Source: Saprospiraceae bacterium (GTDB lineage: Bacteria > Bacteroidota > Bacteroidia > Chitinophagales > Saprospiraceae). From it: 64,000 nucleotides of DNA. A program made the translations under genes and the position numbers. Within the stretch, counting starts at the first letter, position 1. Every line of letters starts with the position of its first letter. The stretch covers positions 1-64,000 of the forward strand of contig JADKCC010000060.1 of the NCBI GenBank assembly GCA_016714785.1. Direction: 5' to 3'. Shown piece after piece: positions 11,359 through 21,651 of the stretch. Under the pieces are notes generated by a model, which was given only the letters and a program-made list of their open reading frames with translations, did no database searches and had not been told where the DNA came from.

Positions 11359-14120
11359 CTATTTAGGAAACACGTAAGCTATGTTCAAATTATAATTTAA
11401 TCCATAAGCATAAAAATATCTTGGCGGAAATTTATCTACATTTTTGTCTTCAAAATCAAATCTAGAGTTTTCAAAACCACCTGATCTAAAATTCGTATTA
11501 TTGAGGATATTACCCATATTGAGATTCACTCTTAAAAAAGCACCATTATTAAATCTAAAAGATTTGCCAGCAGAGAAATCAACTGTTATGGCGTCGGGCA
11601 ATTTTTCCTGATCTACTATCTTGCTGAACAAAGTACTCTCTCCATATTTATACACATCTTTTACCGCTTCTTCTGTTCGTCTATCTGGATTCATAGATAG
11701 ATAATTTCTAGCAAAACCATTGACATTTAAATCGAAATTCCAATATTTTGTACTCTGATATCCTATGCCTATTGTTCCAGCTATTTGTGGGGAGCCCGTA
11801 ACATAATAATTCTTTATATACACTACCCTATCCTTTACATAATCATCGGCACTATTATCTCTAGAGATTGTCACCAATGGTCTGCTTGTGAAGATATATT
11901 CGCCAACAGATGCAGCAGCTGTCAATTTTATTTTTGACGTCAATTTATACTCTGCGCCTATTTCGAGACCGATATGTTGTCTATCAATGTTGGTCACAAG
12001 ATAATTTACAAATGTCTGAAACTCTTCATGATAAAAACATCATTAGTAATTTTATCTTTGAAGTCCGTATAGAATAAAGTAACTCTAGCTTTGAAATCAG
12101 TGTATCTAGCCAAGTACGATAGATCTAATGAAGTTATTTTTTCATTGGTTATATTGGATGCAATTTGGTTTCTTACACGAGGAGATAAATAAACTTCATT
12201 GGCCAACGGGGCTCTTGTCCGATATGAACCATTCAAGGCAAAATAATTTCGGCCATCCAATTTGTAAGTGATGCCTCCTTTTGCGCTATAATTAAAAAAA
12301 CTTTGAACTTCTGACTTGCCATACGAGCTTTCAGGAAACAAACCCACTTTGGCAAATCCCTCACGGTAAAATGACTGATTGGCAACAGATATTGCAGCGA
12401 AATAATCAAAATTGTCAGTCTTTAGTGCCAATTGGCCCCAAGCTGTGGCCCTTTGATTATTGATATTATAATTATGTCCATAGATATCCCCTTCCTGAAC
12501 AATCCTGTTGGGTCTATTCAAATCATTTTGTCCTGCATCTGGATTGGCAGGAAAATCTCTCAAAGCAAATCTATTAAAATCAAGGTAAAAATCGGCTCCC
12601 AACAAGTCTTCCAATCTGCGGTAATAATGCACTCTCTCATCTAGATATTGCAATCCTGCTGTGAGCTTAAGTTTGCTATTGATAGCCGAATTGATGACTG
12701 AGTTGAAGCTAAATTTTTTATTGTCATAATTTTCAGACTCTTGCACATAAGCGGCCAATTTACCTTCTACCGTGTTGCCTTCGATACCATCCACATTTAA
12801 TATTGTATAGTTTCTCGTTGCATTAGCATCATACATGGCATGCCAATTCAATTGTCTATTTTCTTCACTTTCTTTATAAAATGCAGTCACTAAATCCTTG
12901 TTGGCTTGATCTAAAGCATAACTTGGTAATTTACGATAATAATCTGGTCTAGGATCAGGAGCATCGTACCAATCTAATCTCGTAGATCCGTAATTACCAA
13001 ACTGATAGCCTACAGTAGTCATCAGATTAGTATTTGCACTAATTTTCCAATCATGGCGTAGCATGGTCACAGGTTGGTGTATGATATACTCGCGTGAATT
13101 GCGTACTTCACCATTTTGATAGCCCCAATTGGGATTGTAATAATTACTGCCTGCAAGGTCATACATTTCCTGTATGGCACCTGATGACCTACCCCTTTTC
13201 TGTGGAGATCCAAAAGCTACAAAATTAAGTAAATGTCTATCATTCAGCTTTCTATCCACCGACAAGAAGTAAGAGTTTCCTTGCATATAGGTACCTGGCA
13301 CATAACCTCTATCAGCGTAAGAGTGTGAAGCAGAAGCTGCTATCGCCCAACCATTTTTCATCAAACCAGTCACATAGCTTCCCATCAACCTATGTTGGAA
13401 TGTCCTATTAGAATGAGCGTAACTTATCTTATTTTCATTTCTGATACTAGAAGCTCGCAAGTCTATAAATGTTGATCCTCCGATACCTCCAAAAGTATAA
13501 TCACTTTCATTCATATTTACTTGATTGGTACGCGTCCTTATCATATCATTCATGCCATTCCATGCTGTCCAAAGTACACGTCCATCATCTTGGTCGTTCA
13601 TCACCATACCATTCATAAACATCTCTGAGTCTTCGTTAAAGTATCCTCTTGGTCTGAACCTTCCTGCACTGAGGTTAAAAGTTGTTGCATTAACAAAAGG
13701 ATCTCTGCCCGCAGAAAGCGCACTGGAAAAATTGTCATTTTCTGCTTCCATACCTGCCAAATCAGATACATCTACTACAGAAATATCATCAGCCACAAAG
13801 GTAGTAGGGGCTGTAAAATTAAGATTACCTAAATCGAGATCTTTTTTACCATCGTGACTTAAAGTAGAAACTATAAACAGTTGATTATTGTATTTAGCTA
13901 GAATATTGTAGGTTCCAGATTTTACATTTTCAAATTTGAACGAACCTGCTCCATTGGTAAATGTTTGTAAATCAGTATTTTCGATTAAAAGTTGAACGCC
14001 AGCTTGAGGTGTTTGTGTTTGTGTATCTAAAAGTTTCCCACTTATACTCTGACCAAATGTTAAAATTGTATTAAACATTATCAAAATGAATACTACAAAA
14101 CTTTGAGTACGTCTTATCAT
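11359..14120 (-). CDS. TonB-dependent receptor (first copy), frameshifted near the C-terminus
   Basis: The protein is about 920 residues. It has a signal peptide (FVVFILIMFNTILTFGQ), a carboxypeptidase-D-like regulatory domain (residues 25-105), a plug region and a long 22-strand barrel rich in aromatic-ended strands. One T is missing near 12035: adding it restores DVFYHEEFQTFVNYL and joins 14120-12006 to 11997-11359. It sits upstream of the DUF5689 lipoprotein and divergent from a secreted EEP-family enzyme. Outer-membrane active import is the family role. The ligand is unknown, but the neighbours suggest nucleic-acid or phosphodiester breakdown products. Confidence 0.85.
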
Positions 14121-14407
14121 TTGTATTGGTTATTGTAAAATAATGCGTAAAGGTAAAATTAAAAATGCACACCTGTTTATGAATGTATTAATTTTATGTA
14201 AAACTTTTTACAATCAAATTTCAACAAGCTTTTTTATTTGTTGTTATCACTGGTGATAAAAGTCCATAATTGTGAGTCAACCCAAAAAATATATACTAAA
14301 TTTGAATTTAAGTCGAAAATAATTGAGGAATACGTGATTATTTACATAGTCAAATAACTATTACAATAACTTAATGGTAGAATATTTCTCATTTCAATTC
14401 CAGCCCT

Positions 14408-14415
14408 TATCTTTG
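14408..14415 (+). promoter_or_regulatory. Bacteroidota -7 element (TATCTTTG)
   Basis: A perfect TAnnTTTG lies 23 bases before the ATG of the endonuclease/phosphatase gene. The rest of the 318-base gap 14121-14438 shows nothing else I can name. Confidence 0.5.
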
Positions 14416-14438
14416 CTTTTTCAATCAGAAACCAAATC

Positions 14439-15488
14439 ATGACAATCAGACCTTTATTATTTATAATTACAATACTCATTGGTGGCTTTTATACATCAAG
14501 CAGCCAAGACACTTCCAAGAAATACAAGATAGCAAGTATAGGATTTTATAACTTGGAAAATCTTTTTGATACAGTAGATGACACCCTTATCAATGATGAA
14601 GAATTTCTACCTGAAGGAGCTAGAGCCTGGACACCTGAAAGATACCAAGAAAAACTCACAAATATGGCTTTTGTAATCAGCCAGATAGGTATTCAAGATG
14701 CGAAAAATGGACTATCCGTTCTAGGTGTTTCAGAAATTGAAAATAGAAAAGTGCTCGAAGACTTGGTAATACAGCCTTCCATCAAAGATAGAAATTATCA
14801 GATTGTACACTACGACTCTCCCGATCATCGAGGCGTAGATGTTGGATTATTATACAATCCCAAACATTTTACACCCATCATGAGTAAACCTATAACATTA
14901 TTGATTTTTAATGATGGAATAAGACGCTATACAAGAGATGTTTTGTACGTCAAAGGCTTGTTGGATTCTGACACAGTACACATAATGGTCAATCACTGGC
15001 CTTCTCGCGGTGGCGGCGAAGCTAAAACAGCTCCATCTAGAAACAGTGGTGCGCAACTTTGTAGAAATGTTGTTGATTCAGTCTTAAATATCGTTCCTGA
15101 TGCAAAGTTCTTTGTCATGGGCGACTTAAATGATGATCCGACTAATGAAAGTTTAAAATCTTACCTTCGTACAGTAAGTAAGGTAAAAGATGTGCACAAA
15201 ACGGGGATGTTCAATCCTTATGAAGATCTATTCAGACGTGGACAAGGCTCTAATGCTTATAGAGATGCTTGGAGTCTTTTCGACCAAATAGTGATATCCA
15301 AAGGTGTGGTGGACAAAAACAAGATGGGATATTATTTTTTCAAAGCCAATATCTTTAACAAAGAATTTCTGATCACGCCTACCGGCCAATACAAAGGGTA
15401 CCCACTCCGAACATTTTCAGGCGACACTTACCAATCTGGATATAGCGACCACTTCCCTACTTATATATATTTGATTAAAGAGATTTGA
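14439..15488 (+). CDS. Secreted endonuclease/exonuclease/phosphatase-family enzyme
   Basis: This 349-residue protein has a signal peptide (LLFIITILIGGFYTSSSQ) and the full EEP fold signature: GFYNLENLFDT, GVSEIENR (metal Glu), HYDSPDHRGVDVGLLYN, VNHWPSRGGG, FVMGDLNDDP (catalytic Asp/Asn), FDQI and a final SDHFP His. Related proteins are Mg-dependent DNases or phosphodiesterases. Secretion and its placement opposite the TonB receptor/DUF5689 pair suggest extracellular or periplasmic cleavage of nucleic acid or another phosphodiester, with the products taken up by the receptor. The substrate is inferred. Confidence 0.85.
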   Translation: MTIRPLLFIITILIGGFYTSSSQDTSKKYKIASIGFYNLENLFDTVDDTLINDEEFLPEGARAWTPERYQEKLTNMAFVISQIGIQDAKNGLSVLGVSEIENRKVLEDLVIQPSIKDRNYQIVHYDSPDHRGVDVGLLYNPKHFTPIMSKPITLLIFNDGIRRYTRDVLYVKGLLDSDTVHIMVNHWPSRGGGEAKTAPSRNSGAQLCRNVVDSVLNIVPDAKFFVMGDLNDDPTNESLKSYLRTVSKVKDVHKTGMFNPYEDLFRRGQGSNAYRDAWSLFDQIVISKGVVDKNKMGYYFFKANIFNKEFLITPTGQYKGYPLRTFSGDTYQSGYSDHFPTYIYLIKEI

Positions 15489-15578
15489 CTTCATTAATAA
15501 ATGACCAAAGTCACTTGAAAACATATAATATTTTGAACAAATCTTAAGTTACATATACCATAATAAAGATATTAAAAA

Positions 15579-17351
15579 ATGAAAACCCAATTTTCCATCT
15601 TTTCTGCCATATTTATATTCTTAACGCATTTTAATTTGAATGGCCAAATAGACTCGTCCAAAGTATCCATTACAAGATTTGATAAAGTAAGTACGGACGC
15701 AAGAGTCAATAATACATTTATTGATGATAAAAATGTGATTTGGCTAGCATCATCCAAAGGCTTGATCGAAACAACAGGAGATGGAAGCAAATTTAATGTG
15801 CACTTTCCCAACACCGAAATGAAAGATGTTACATCAGATCGAAAGGACAATATTTGGGCTGCTTCAGCTTCCGCAGTTTATAATTTCAAGACTAAGCAAA
15901 GTTATTCATTGCCTGATGATGGGTTGGTAATCTCTGATATTGCCTACATGGATGGTAATCTTTGGGTAGGAACGAACAATGGATTGTACCAGTTTAATGT
16001 CACGACCAATAAATTTAAAGTGTTCGATAATGAAAACTCTAAATTGGCCAATAATAAAATCAACTTTGTACACGCAGATAAGAGTAGGACATTATGGGTA
16101 GGTACTGATGGTGGATATTTACGTATAGATGGTGAAAAATGGGAAATCCAAGATAAAAAAGTAAAAATGCTGGCTACTTGTGAGAACAATGAAGGTCAGT
16201 GGATCATAAGTGATCGGGATATGTTTTTGATCAATAAGTATAACCGTCTTTTTCCCGTAAAACTTGACCCTACTCAGTATAAAGGTAAAATCAATAATTT
16301 TGTCATCGACTCCAAAGGTCGCATTTATATAGCGTCAGACATATTGGTAAGATATGATCCATACAAAGAAAAAATAGAAAATTACTCCGAAGATGCTGCA
16401 TCGCTTAGTAAGGCATCTCTTAGTCTTGGATGTGACAAAAATGATAATATTTGGATTGGTACGGATGGAGCAGGATTTTATAAATTGCTCTTTGGTGATG
16501 TAGCAGCTGAGCAAATCAACGCAATTCTATTGGTAGAAAATGCGATTCAGTGTGCTGGAAATAAAAATGGAAGTATCAAAGTGAGTGCTTCAGGTGGTAC
16601 TCGACCATATTCCTACCAATGGAGTTTATCAGGCGTATCGGGTACTACGGCATCCGGATTAGCATCAGGCGACTATGAAGTAACGGTCACTGATAAATTG
16701 CTGAATACAGTTGTAGCATCAATCAATCTCTCTAATCCCGAGCCCATAAGTATTGAATTGGTATCCAATAACAGAGTAAACAACCCAGATAAACCAGATG
16801 GGTCAGTCATCGTAAAAGTAGCTGGTGGAGCTGGAAATTATTCCTATTCTTGGTCTAATGGATTGACTACTCAAAATCTTACAGGAGCAAGATCAGGTCC
16901 TTACAGCTTAAACGTCAAAGACAAAAACGGATGTATGGCTACCGCAACTTTCAATGTAAAAAGGGAAAAATTTATACCTGACTTAGAAATCAATAAAGTC
17001 ACTGTAGGCCAAAAACTGAGAATCAATGAATTGAATTTTGCATCTGACAGTTCATCTATCACCCAAGAAAATTTCGACATCTTAGAGGAAGTGTATGAAT
17101 TTCTTGCAGCCAATCCTACAGTGACCGTAGAGATCGGTGGCCATACCAATACCATCCCGCCACACGAGTATTGTGATCAATTATCTACCGCAAGAGCTAA
17201 AAAAGTAGCCGAGTTTCTTTACGAACGTGGCATTGCTAAAGGTAGAGTAACATTCAAGGGTTATGGTAAACGAGAACCATTGACAGATAGTACATCCGCA
17301 CAAGGAAGGCAGCGAAACCAAAGAGTGGAAGTCAAAATATTGCAGATGTAG
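15579..17351 (+). CDS. Beta-propeller / SprB-repeat / OmpA fusion protein
   Basis: This 590-residue protein has a signal peptide (FSAIFIFLTHFNLNGQ). Residues 30-310 show two-component-regulator propeller blades (NVIWLASSKGLIE, NLWVGTNNGLYQFN, TLWVGTDGGYLRID, NIWIGTDGAGFYKL). Residues about 317-465 hold two SprB-type repeats (SYQWSLSG, YSYSWSNGLTTQNLTG). Residues about 475-590 are an OmpA-like peptidoglycan-binding domain (VEIGGHTNT, STARAKKVAEFL, GYGKREP). The combination suggests a protein exposed in the periplasm or at the surface and tethered to peptidoglycan. Propellers of this kind normally sit in front of kinases, so their use here is unusual. The role is unknown. Confidence 0.85.
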   Translation: MKTQFSIFSAIFIFLTHFNLNGQIDSSKVSITRFDKVSTDARVNNTFIDDKNVIWLASSKGLIETTGDGSKFNVHFPNTEMKDVTSDRKDNIWAASASAVYNFKTKQSYSLPDDGLVISDIAYMDGNLWVGTNNGLYQFNVTTNKFKVFDNENSKLANNKINFVHADKSRTLWVGTDGGYLRIDGEKWEIQDKKVKMLATCENNEGQWIISDRDMFLINKYNRLFPVKLDPTQYKGKINNFVIDSKGRIYIASDILVRYDPYKEKIENYSEDAASLSKASLSLGCDKNDNIWIGTDGAGFYKLLFGDVAAEQINAILLVENAIQCAGNKNGSIKVSASGGTRPYSYQWSLSGVSGTTASGLASGDYEVTVTDKLLNTVVASINLSNPEPISIELVSNNRVNNPDKPDGSVIVKVAGGAGNYSYSWSNGLTTQNLTGARSGPYSLNVKDKNGCMATATFNVKREKFIPDLEINKVTVGQKLRINELNFASDSSSITQENFDILEEVYEFLAANPTVTVEIGGHTNTIPPHEYCDQLSTARAKKVAEFLYERGIAKGRVTFKGYGKREPLTDSTSAQGRQRNQRVEVKILQM

Positions 17352-17552
17352 TAATATGCTGTTAGCAAATCCAAAGCATTGTAAAGTATAAATACTTGTG
17401 AAATCATGTAACTTTGTGACCTTAAATTATTTTAGGTTATACGGTTGGTGATTGCATAAAACAAGACAATAAGCATATAACCTTACTTTCAATAATGGAA
17501 TTTATTGCTTATAATATATCGCGTAAAAGTTTTAAATTTATTAACAATTAGG

Positions 17553-17560
17553 TATTTTTG
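17553..17560 (+). promoter_or_regulatory. Bacteroidota -7 element (TATTTTTG)
   Basis: A perfect TAnnTTTG ends 24 bases before ATG 17585. Transcription would begin after the upstream in-frame codon at 17558, so it supports the ATG at 17585 as the true start. Confidence 0.5.
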
Positions 17561-17584
17561 TGCCAAATTTATAAAAACATAGGA

Positions 17585-18067
17585 ATGTTAGAACATTTTA
17601 GCAACTTAAATGAAGACGAAACGAAACAATTATTGGATGCGTTGCCATTGATTACTGTATTGATAGCTGGTGCTGATGGTAATTTTGAGAAAGATGAAAT
17701 GGATTGGGCGGAAAAGGTAACACACATTAGAAGTTATAAATTAAAAGGTGAATTCAAGACTTTTTATGAAGAAGTAGATAACAATTTTTTAGAAAAAGTG
17801 CAATACTTCATGGATGCAATGCCCGAAGGAGTAACAGAGAGAACGGAAATGATCGATCAAAGACTCAAAGCACTTAATCCCATACTCGCAAAACTTGACC
17901 CTGCTATTGGATCAAAGTTATATGCAGGATTTGTAAGTTTTGCCGAACACATTGCCAAGGCATCTGGTGGTGTTATGGGCTTTTTTAGCATCAATCATGC
18001 AGAATCCAAATTGATAGGATTACCTATGCTCGACCCAATAATTTACGAAGGGGACGAAGAAGAGTAA
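17585..18067 (+). CDS. TerB-like small cytoplasmic protein
   Basis: This 160-residue acidic protein has no signal or membrane segment. The N-terminal half (LLDALPLITVLIAGADGNFEKDEMDWAEKV) resembles the TerB-like helical fold, in which an A.ADG.....E motif is conserved. The start at 17585 was chosen because a promoter element overlaps the longer reading. It stands alone with its own promoter. The function is unknown. Confidence 0.65.
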   Translation: MLEHFSNLNEDETKQLLDALPLITVLIAGADGNFEKDEMDWAEKVTHIRSYKLKGEFKTFYEEVDNNFLEKVQYFMDAMPEGVTERTEMIDQRLKALNPILAKLDPAIGSKLYAGFVSFAEHIAKASGGVMGFFSINHAESKLIGLPMLDPIIYEGDEEE

Positions 18068-18334
18068 TTACAATGGTTTTGGGCTTTAGCCAAATTTAGA
18101 TGCTATTATACTTACGCATATAGCATCCTATTATATCTTATTTCCAGTTTAAAACCAATAGATATTGATACAAAAAAGGCTATGTCCAAAATCTCTTACT
18201 TTTGTACCAGTATCCAACAGTCTCTTAACCAGACTAAATAATTCCTAAATCAAAGTTCTATACTTCGATCTTGTAAAATGGAATGTCCTTATATGATCTC
18301 ATGTCCCCAATGTGGTTAAAAAAAACAGCCATCT

Positions 18335-18454
18335 TTATATAATCATAAGTTCGTAGAAGGCTCCAGGTTTAGATGCTATATCATTCGGTCTCTCACCATT
18401 GTTTTCTTGCCAATAAATTTGTTTGTCCAATATAGACCAGTAGATCTGGGCCAT
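18335..18454 (-). pseudogene. Possible gene remnant (39 codons plus frameshifted tail)
   Basis: In the 510-base gap 18068-18577 a short minus-strand frame (AQIYWSILDKQIYWQENNGE ... PGAFYELMI) is followed in another frame by FNHIGDMRSYKDIPFYKIEV. The composition looks protein-like, so it may be the tail of a lost gene. I do not recognise it, and the rest of the gap shows nothing else. Confidence 0.25.
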
Positions 18455-18577
18455 GTTCTTTGATCTATTGGTTGCCGTAAATTACTAGATCACAGCGGTT
18501 TGTTTTAAATTTTTTTTGCAGAAAAATGACCTTACTTAGAAAAACTACTTAACTTTCGGTCATTAAAGCAATTAGTT

Positions 18578-20884
18578 ATGAATATCAATCCTTTTTTTGC
18601 ATTGGCATTGTTGTTTTTTGGCATAAATACATCTTCTTTTGGGCAAACCAAAGAAATAATGATAAAAGACCATAACAATAGTGATCCGCTTATAGGTGTC
18701 AATATTGTCCATCAAAATACAGGATACACCACAGATATTGATGGAAAATTTTTATTGCTTCTAACAGATCTCCCTATTGAGTTGGTCATTACTTATGTTG
18801 GATATAATACTATCAAGGTAACTTATAAAAAGGAAACTGATATTCCAACGACCATCTATATGTATGAATTATCGACAACATTGGATGCAGTGACGGTGAC
18901 AGGATCCAAATACGAACAAAACATCAATAGAACCACCGTAAGTCTTGATATTATCAAAAGCGATCTACTGCGCAGTATCAATGCTGTAGGTTCAAGTGGT
19001 GTACTTAACAAAATACCAGGTGTACAAATTCTAGATGGTCAAGCAAATATAAGAGGTGGCTCAGGATATTCGTATGGAGCAGGCAGCAGAGTCATGTTGT
19101 TGATCGATGATGTGCCTGCATTGCAACCCGACGCTGGGTTTCCAAACTGGAATGATATACCAATAGAAAATTTATCTCAAATAGAAGTACTCAAAGGGGC
19201 GGCATCCACACTATATGGATCAGCTGCACTCAACGGTATAATCAACTTCCGATCATCGTATGCAAAATCAACACCTGAGACGAGATTATCGGCAGCCACT
19301 ACCGTGTATCTATCACCAGCTGATGTTTCAAAAAAATGGTGGGGAGACACTTTACGGTATGAGTCCAATTTCACATTTGTACATAAACAGAAATTTGGAA
19401 AATGGGATTTGATAGCGAGTGGACTGTATAACAAATTGGAAGGATTCAACCAATTTACCAATGAAAGTAGAGGTAGAGGAAATATCAATGTTCGGTACAG
19501 ATATTCGGATGCTTTGAGTTTTAAGTTGGGAGCCATGATTAATTCGGGTAAGAGCAATAGCTTTTTTTTGTGGAAAGACTTTGAATCCGGTGCGATGCAA
19601 GCATTTCCTGGAACTGTATCTGATAGAACTTCCACACGCATTTATATAGATCCTACTATCACTTATACGGACCAATATAAAAATACACATAAATGGATGG
19701 CACGCTCTATAATAATCAACAATGCCAATAATACCAATCAGTCGAATAGCTCTATCAATCAATATGTGGAATATCAATGGCAGAGAAATTTTGAAAACTT
19801 AAATCTTACCATGACATCAGGATTGGTTGGCTCGTGGAACAAAACCGATTCTGAAATATTGGGAGATACTACATTTTATGGCCAAAATCATGCTGCCTAT
19901 TTGCAAATGGACAAAAAACTGGGAGATAAACTTACTATTGCCGGGGGACTTAGGTATGAATATATCAAACAAATAAGCCCAGAAGTTTTTCAAGGTTATA
20001 CCATTCCGGGAGGAGAAGTTACGGACGATAAACTCATAGGCCGACTATCAGCCAACTATCAAACATCAAAATATTCGTCAGTTAGGGCATCCTTCGGACA
20101 AGGGTACAGATATCCTACTTTGACTGAGCGATTTGTCACTACTAAATTTGCAGAGATATTTTCAATTTTTGCCAATCCTGCCCTTCAACGGGAAACAGGT
20201 TGGTCTTCGGAAATCGCCTATAAGCAAGGCTTTTCTCTAGCGGGATTTAAAGGATTTGTAGATGTAGCTGGCTTTATATCCGAGTACAAAAATATGGTAG
20301 AATTTACATTTTTAGGATTACCCGATTTTGGCTTTCAGCCACTCAATATTGGTGACACCAGGATATCAGGTATAGAGACTGCCATTACAGGCCAATTTAA
20401 TATAGGAAAGGTTCCTGTCAATATATTAGGAGGCTACACATACATCCATCCTATTTATAAAAATTTTGACACTTCCCCTCAAATACAATCCAGTATATCG
20501 GAATCTAAAGATGGTATTAACATCCTAAAATACAGATCCAAACATCAGTTCAAAATGGATGTAGAAGCCAAAATATGGAAATTAAAATGGGGCATTTCTT
20601 GCCAATATGCAAGCCACTTTGTCAATATCGACAGAGCATTTGAAGAGCCTTTTTACATTCTCAACTTAACCATCGAACAGCCAGATGTATTTGGGATAGC
20701 TAGGTTTAGAGATAAAAACAACAAAGGTTATACACTATGGGATACTAGGTTATCGTATGAATACAAAAAAGTAACCATTACAGGTTTGCTCAATAATGTA
20801 TTCAATGAAGAATATTCGCTGCGACCAGCGCTATTGGAAGCTCCAAGGAATATAGCACTGCGCATCGACTTAAAACTTAATTGA
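18578..20884 (+). CDS. TonB-dependent receptor (second copy)
   Basis: This 768-residue protein has a signal peptide (ALALLFFGINTSSFGQ), a carboxypeptidase-D-like domain (residues 24-100), and a plug domain with typical words (GVLNKIPGVQI, NIRGGSGYSYGAGSRV, IEVLKGAASTLYGSAALNG) followed by the barrel. It ends in a Phe/Asn-containing beta strand. The frame is intact. The stop lies just before a metallophosphoesterase ATG (2 bases between), so the two are co-transcribed. The ligand is unknown. The plug and barrel resemble vitamin B12/siderophore-type receptors more than SusC. Confidence 0.88.
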   Translation: MNINPFFALALLFFGINTSSFGQTKEIMIKDHNNSDPLIGVNIVHQNTGYTTDIDGKFLLLLTDLPIELVITYVGYNTIKVTYKKETDIPTTIYMYELSTTLDAVTVTGSKYEQNINRTTVSLDIIKSDLLRSINAVGSSGVLNKIPGVQILDGQANIRGGSGYSYGAGSRVMLLIDDVPALQPDAGFPNWNDIPIENLSQIEVLKGAASTLYGSAALNGIINFRSSYAKSTPETRLSAATTVYLSPADVSKKWWGDTLRYESNFTFVHKQKFGKWDLIASGLYNKLEGFNQFTNESRGRGNINVRYRYSDALSFKLGAMINSGKSNSFFLWKDFESGAMQAFPGTVSDRTSTRIYIDPTITYTDQYKNTHKWMARSIIINNANNTNQSNSSINQYVEYQWQRNFENLNLTMTSGLVGSWNKTDSEILGDTTFYGQNHAAYLQMDKKLGDKLTIAGGLRYEYIKQISPEVFQGYTIPGGEVTDDKLIGRLSANYQTSKYSSVRASFGQGYRYPTLTERFVTTKFAEIFSIFANPALQRETGWSSEIAYKQGFSLAGFKGFVDVAGFISEYKNMVEFTFLGLPDFGFQPLNIGDTRISGIETAITGQFNIGKVPVNILGGYTYIHPIYKNFDTSPQIQSSISESKDGINILKYRSKHQFKMDVEAKIWKLKWGISCQYASHFVNIDRAFEEPFYILNLTIEQPDVFGIARFRDKNNKGYTLWDTRLSYEYKKVTITGLLNNVFNEEYSLRPALLEAPRNIALRIDLKLN

Positions 20885-20886
20885 TC

Positions 20887-21624
20887 ATGAAGATTTGCTT
20901 ATTGACGGATTTACATATCGATTTTGAAGGCAATCATCCTTTAAATATTGATACTAGAAGCAATTTTTTGCAAGTTTTGGATCATATCTATAATAAGAAA
21001 TACGACCTAATGGTTTTGGCTGGCGATTTATGCAATAAAAGTGGGGGCGAACTTATATATCAATGGATAAAAGCCCAATTAAAACCAATTGAAATCCCAA
21101 TAAAAATTATTTCGGGAAATCATGATACATCGACCTTAATAGCTCAAATATTCGATTACGACGAAACCTTAAAGAATGATGAATTGTATTATACCCACAG
21201 AATACATGGAAACAATTTGATATTTCTAGATACAGCGAAAGGAGAAATGTCAGAAAATCAATGGAATTGGTTGAGTGGTGTTACGGCAGATGGTGACAAT
21301 GATATTTATATTTTTATGCACCATCCACCTTTGATAGCTGGTTCATTACACATGGAGCCAACATATAGTTTTAAACAAATGGAAAGATTCGAAGCGTTCT
21401 GCAAGTCAAAGCCTGATAAACGATTCTATATCTTCACAGGTCATTATCACTTTGAACGCAGTATTATTAAACAAAATATGTCAATCTTTATTACGCCATC
21501 TACCTTTATTCAGATTGATCCAGATAGTTCAACATTTCAGCCTTTGTCAAGATATATAGGCTATCGAGAGATCCATATCAATGGACAACAAGGATTTAAC
21601 ACAAATGTAGTTTATTTAGAATAA
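20887..21624 (+). CDS. Calcineurin-like metallophosphoesterase
   Basis: This protein of about 245 residues carries the complete metal-binding series: TDLHID, AGDLCNKSGG, SGNHDTS, MHHPP and GHYHF. No signal peptide is visible, so it should be cytoplasmic. The ATG at 20887 is preferred over a TTG at 20881, which overlaps the receptor stop. Translational coupling with the TonB receptor suggests it processes something linked to the import, but the closest family members (CpdA-like cyclic nucleotide phosphodiesterases) leave the substrate open. Confidence 0.85.
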   Translation: MKICLLTDLHIDFEGNHPLNIDTRSNFLQVLDHIYNKKYDLMVLAGDLCNKSGGELIYQWIKAQLKPIEIPIKIISGNHDTSTLIAQIFDYDETLKNDELYYTHRIHGNNLIFLDTAKGEMSENQWNWLSGVTADGDNDIYIFMHHPPLIAGSLHMEPTYSFKQMERFEAFCKSKPDKRFYIFTGHYHFERSIIKQNMSIFITPSTFIQIDPDSSTFQPLSRYIGYREIHINGQQGFNTNVVYLE

Positions 21625-21651
21625 GGATTAGATAAAGGTTATAGTTATAGA

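Noticed and set aside
18230..18480. Transposase remnant
   Set aside because: Cys-containing words were checked for an IS1-like zinc finger, but the spacing does not fit; only a short unassigned frame is kept at low confidence.
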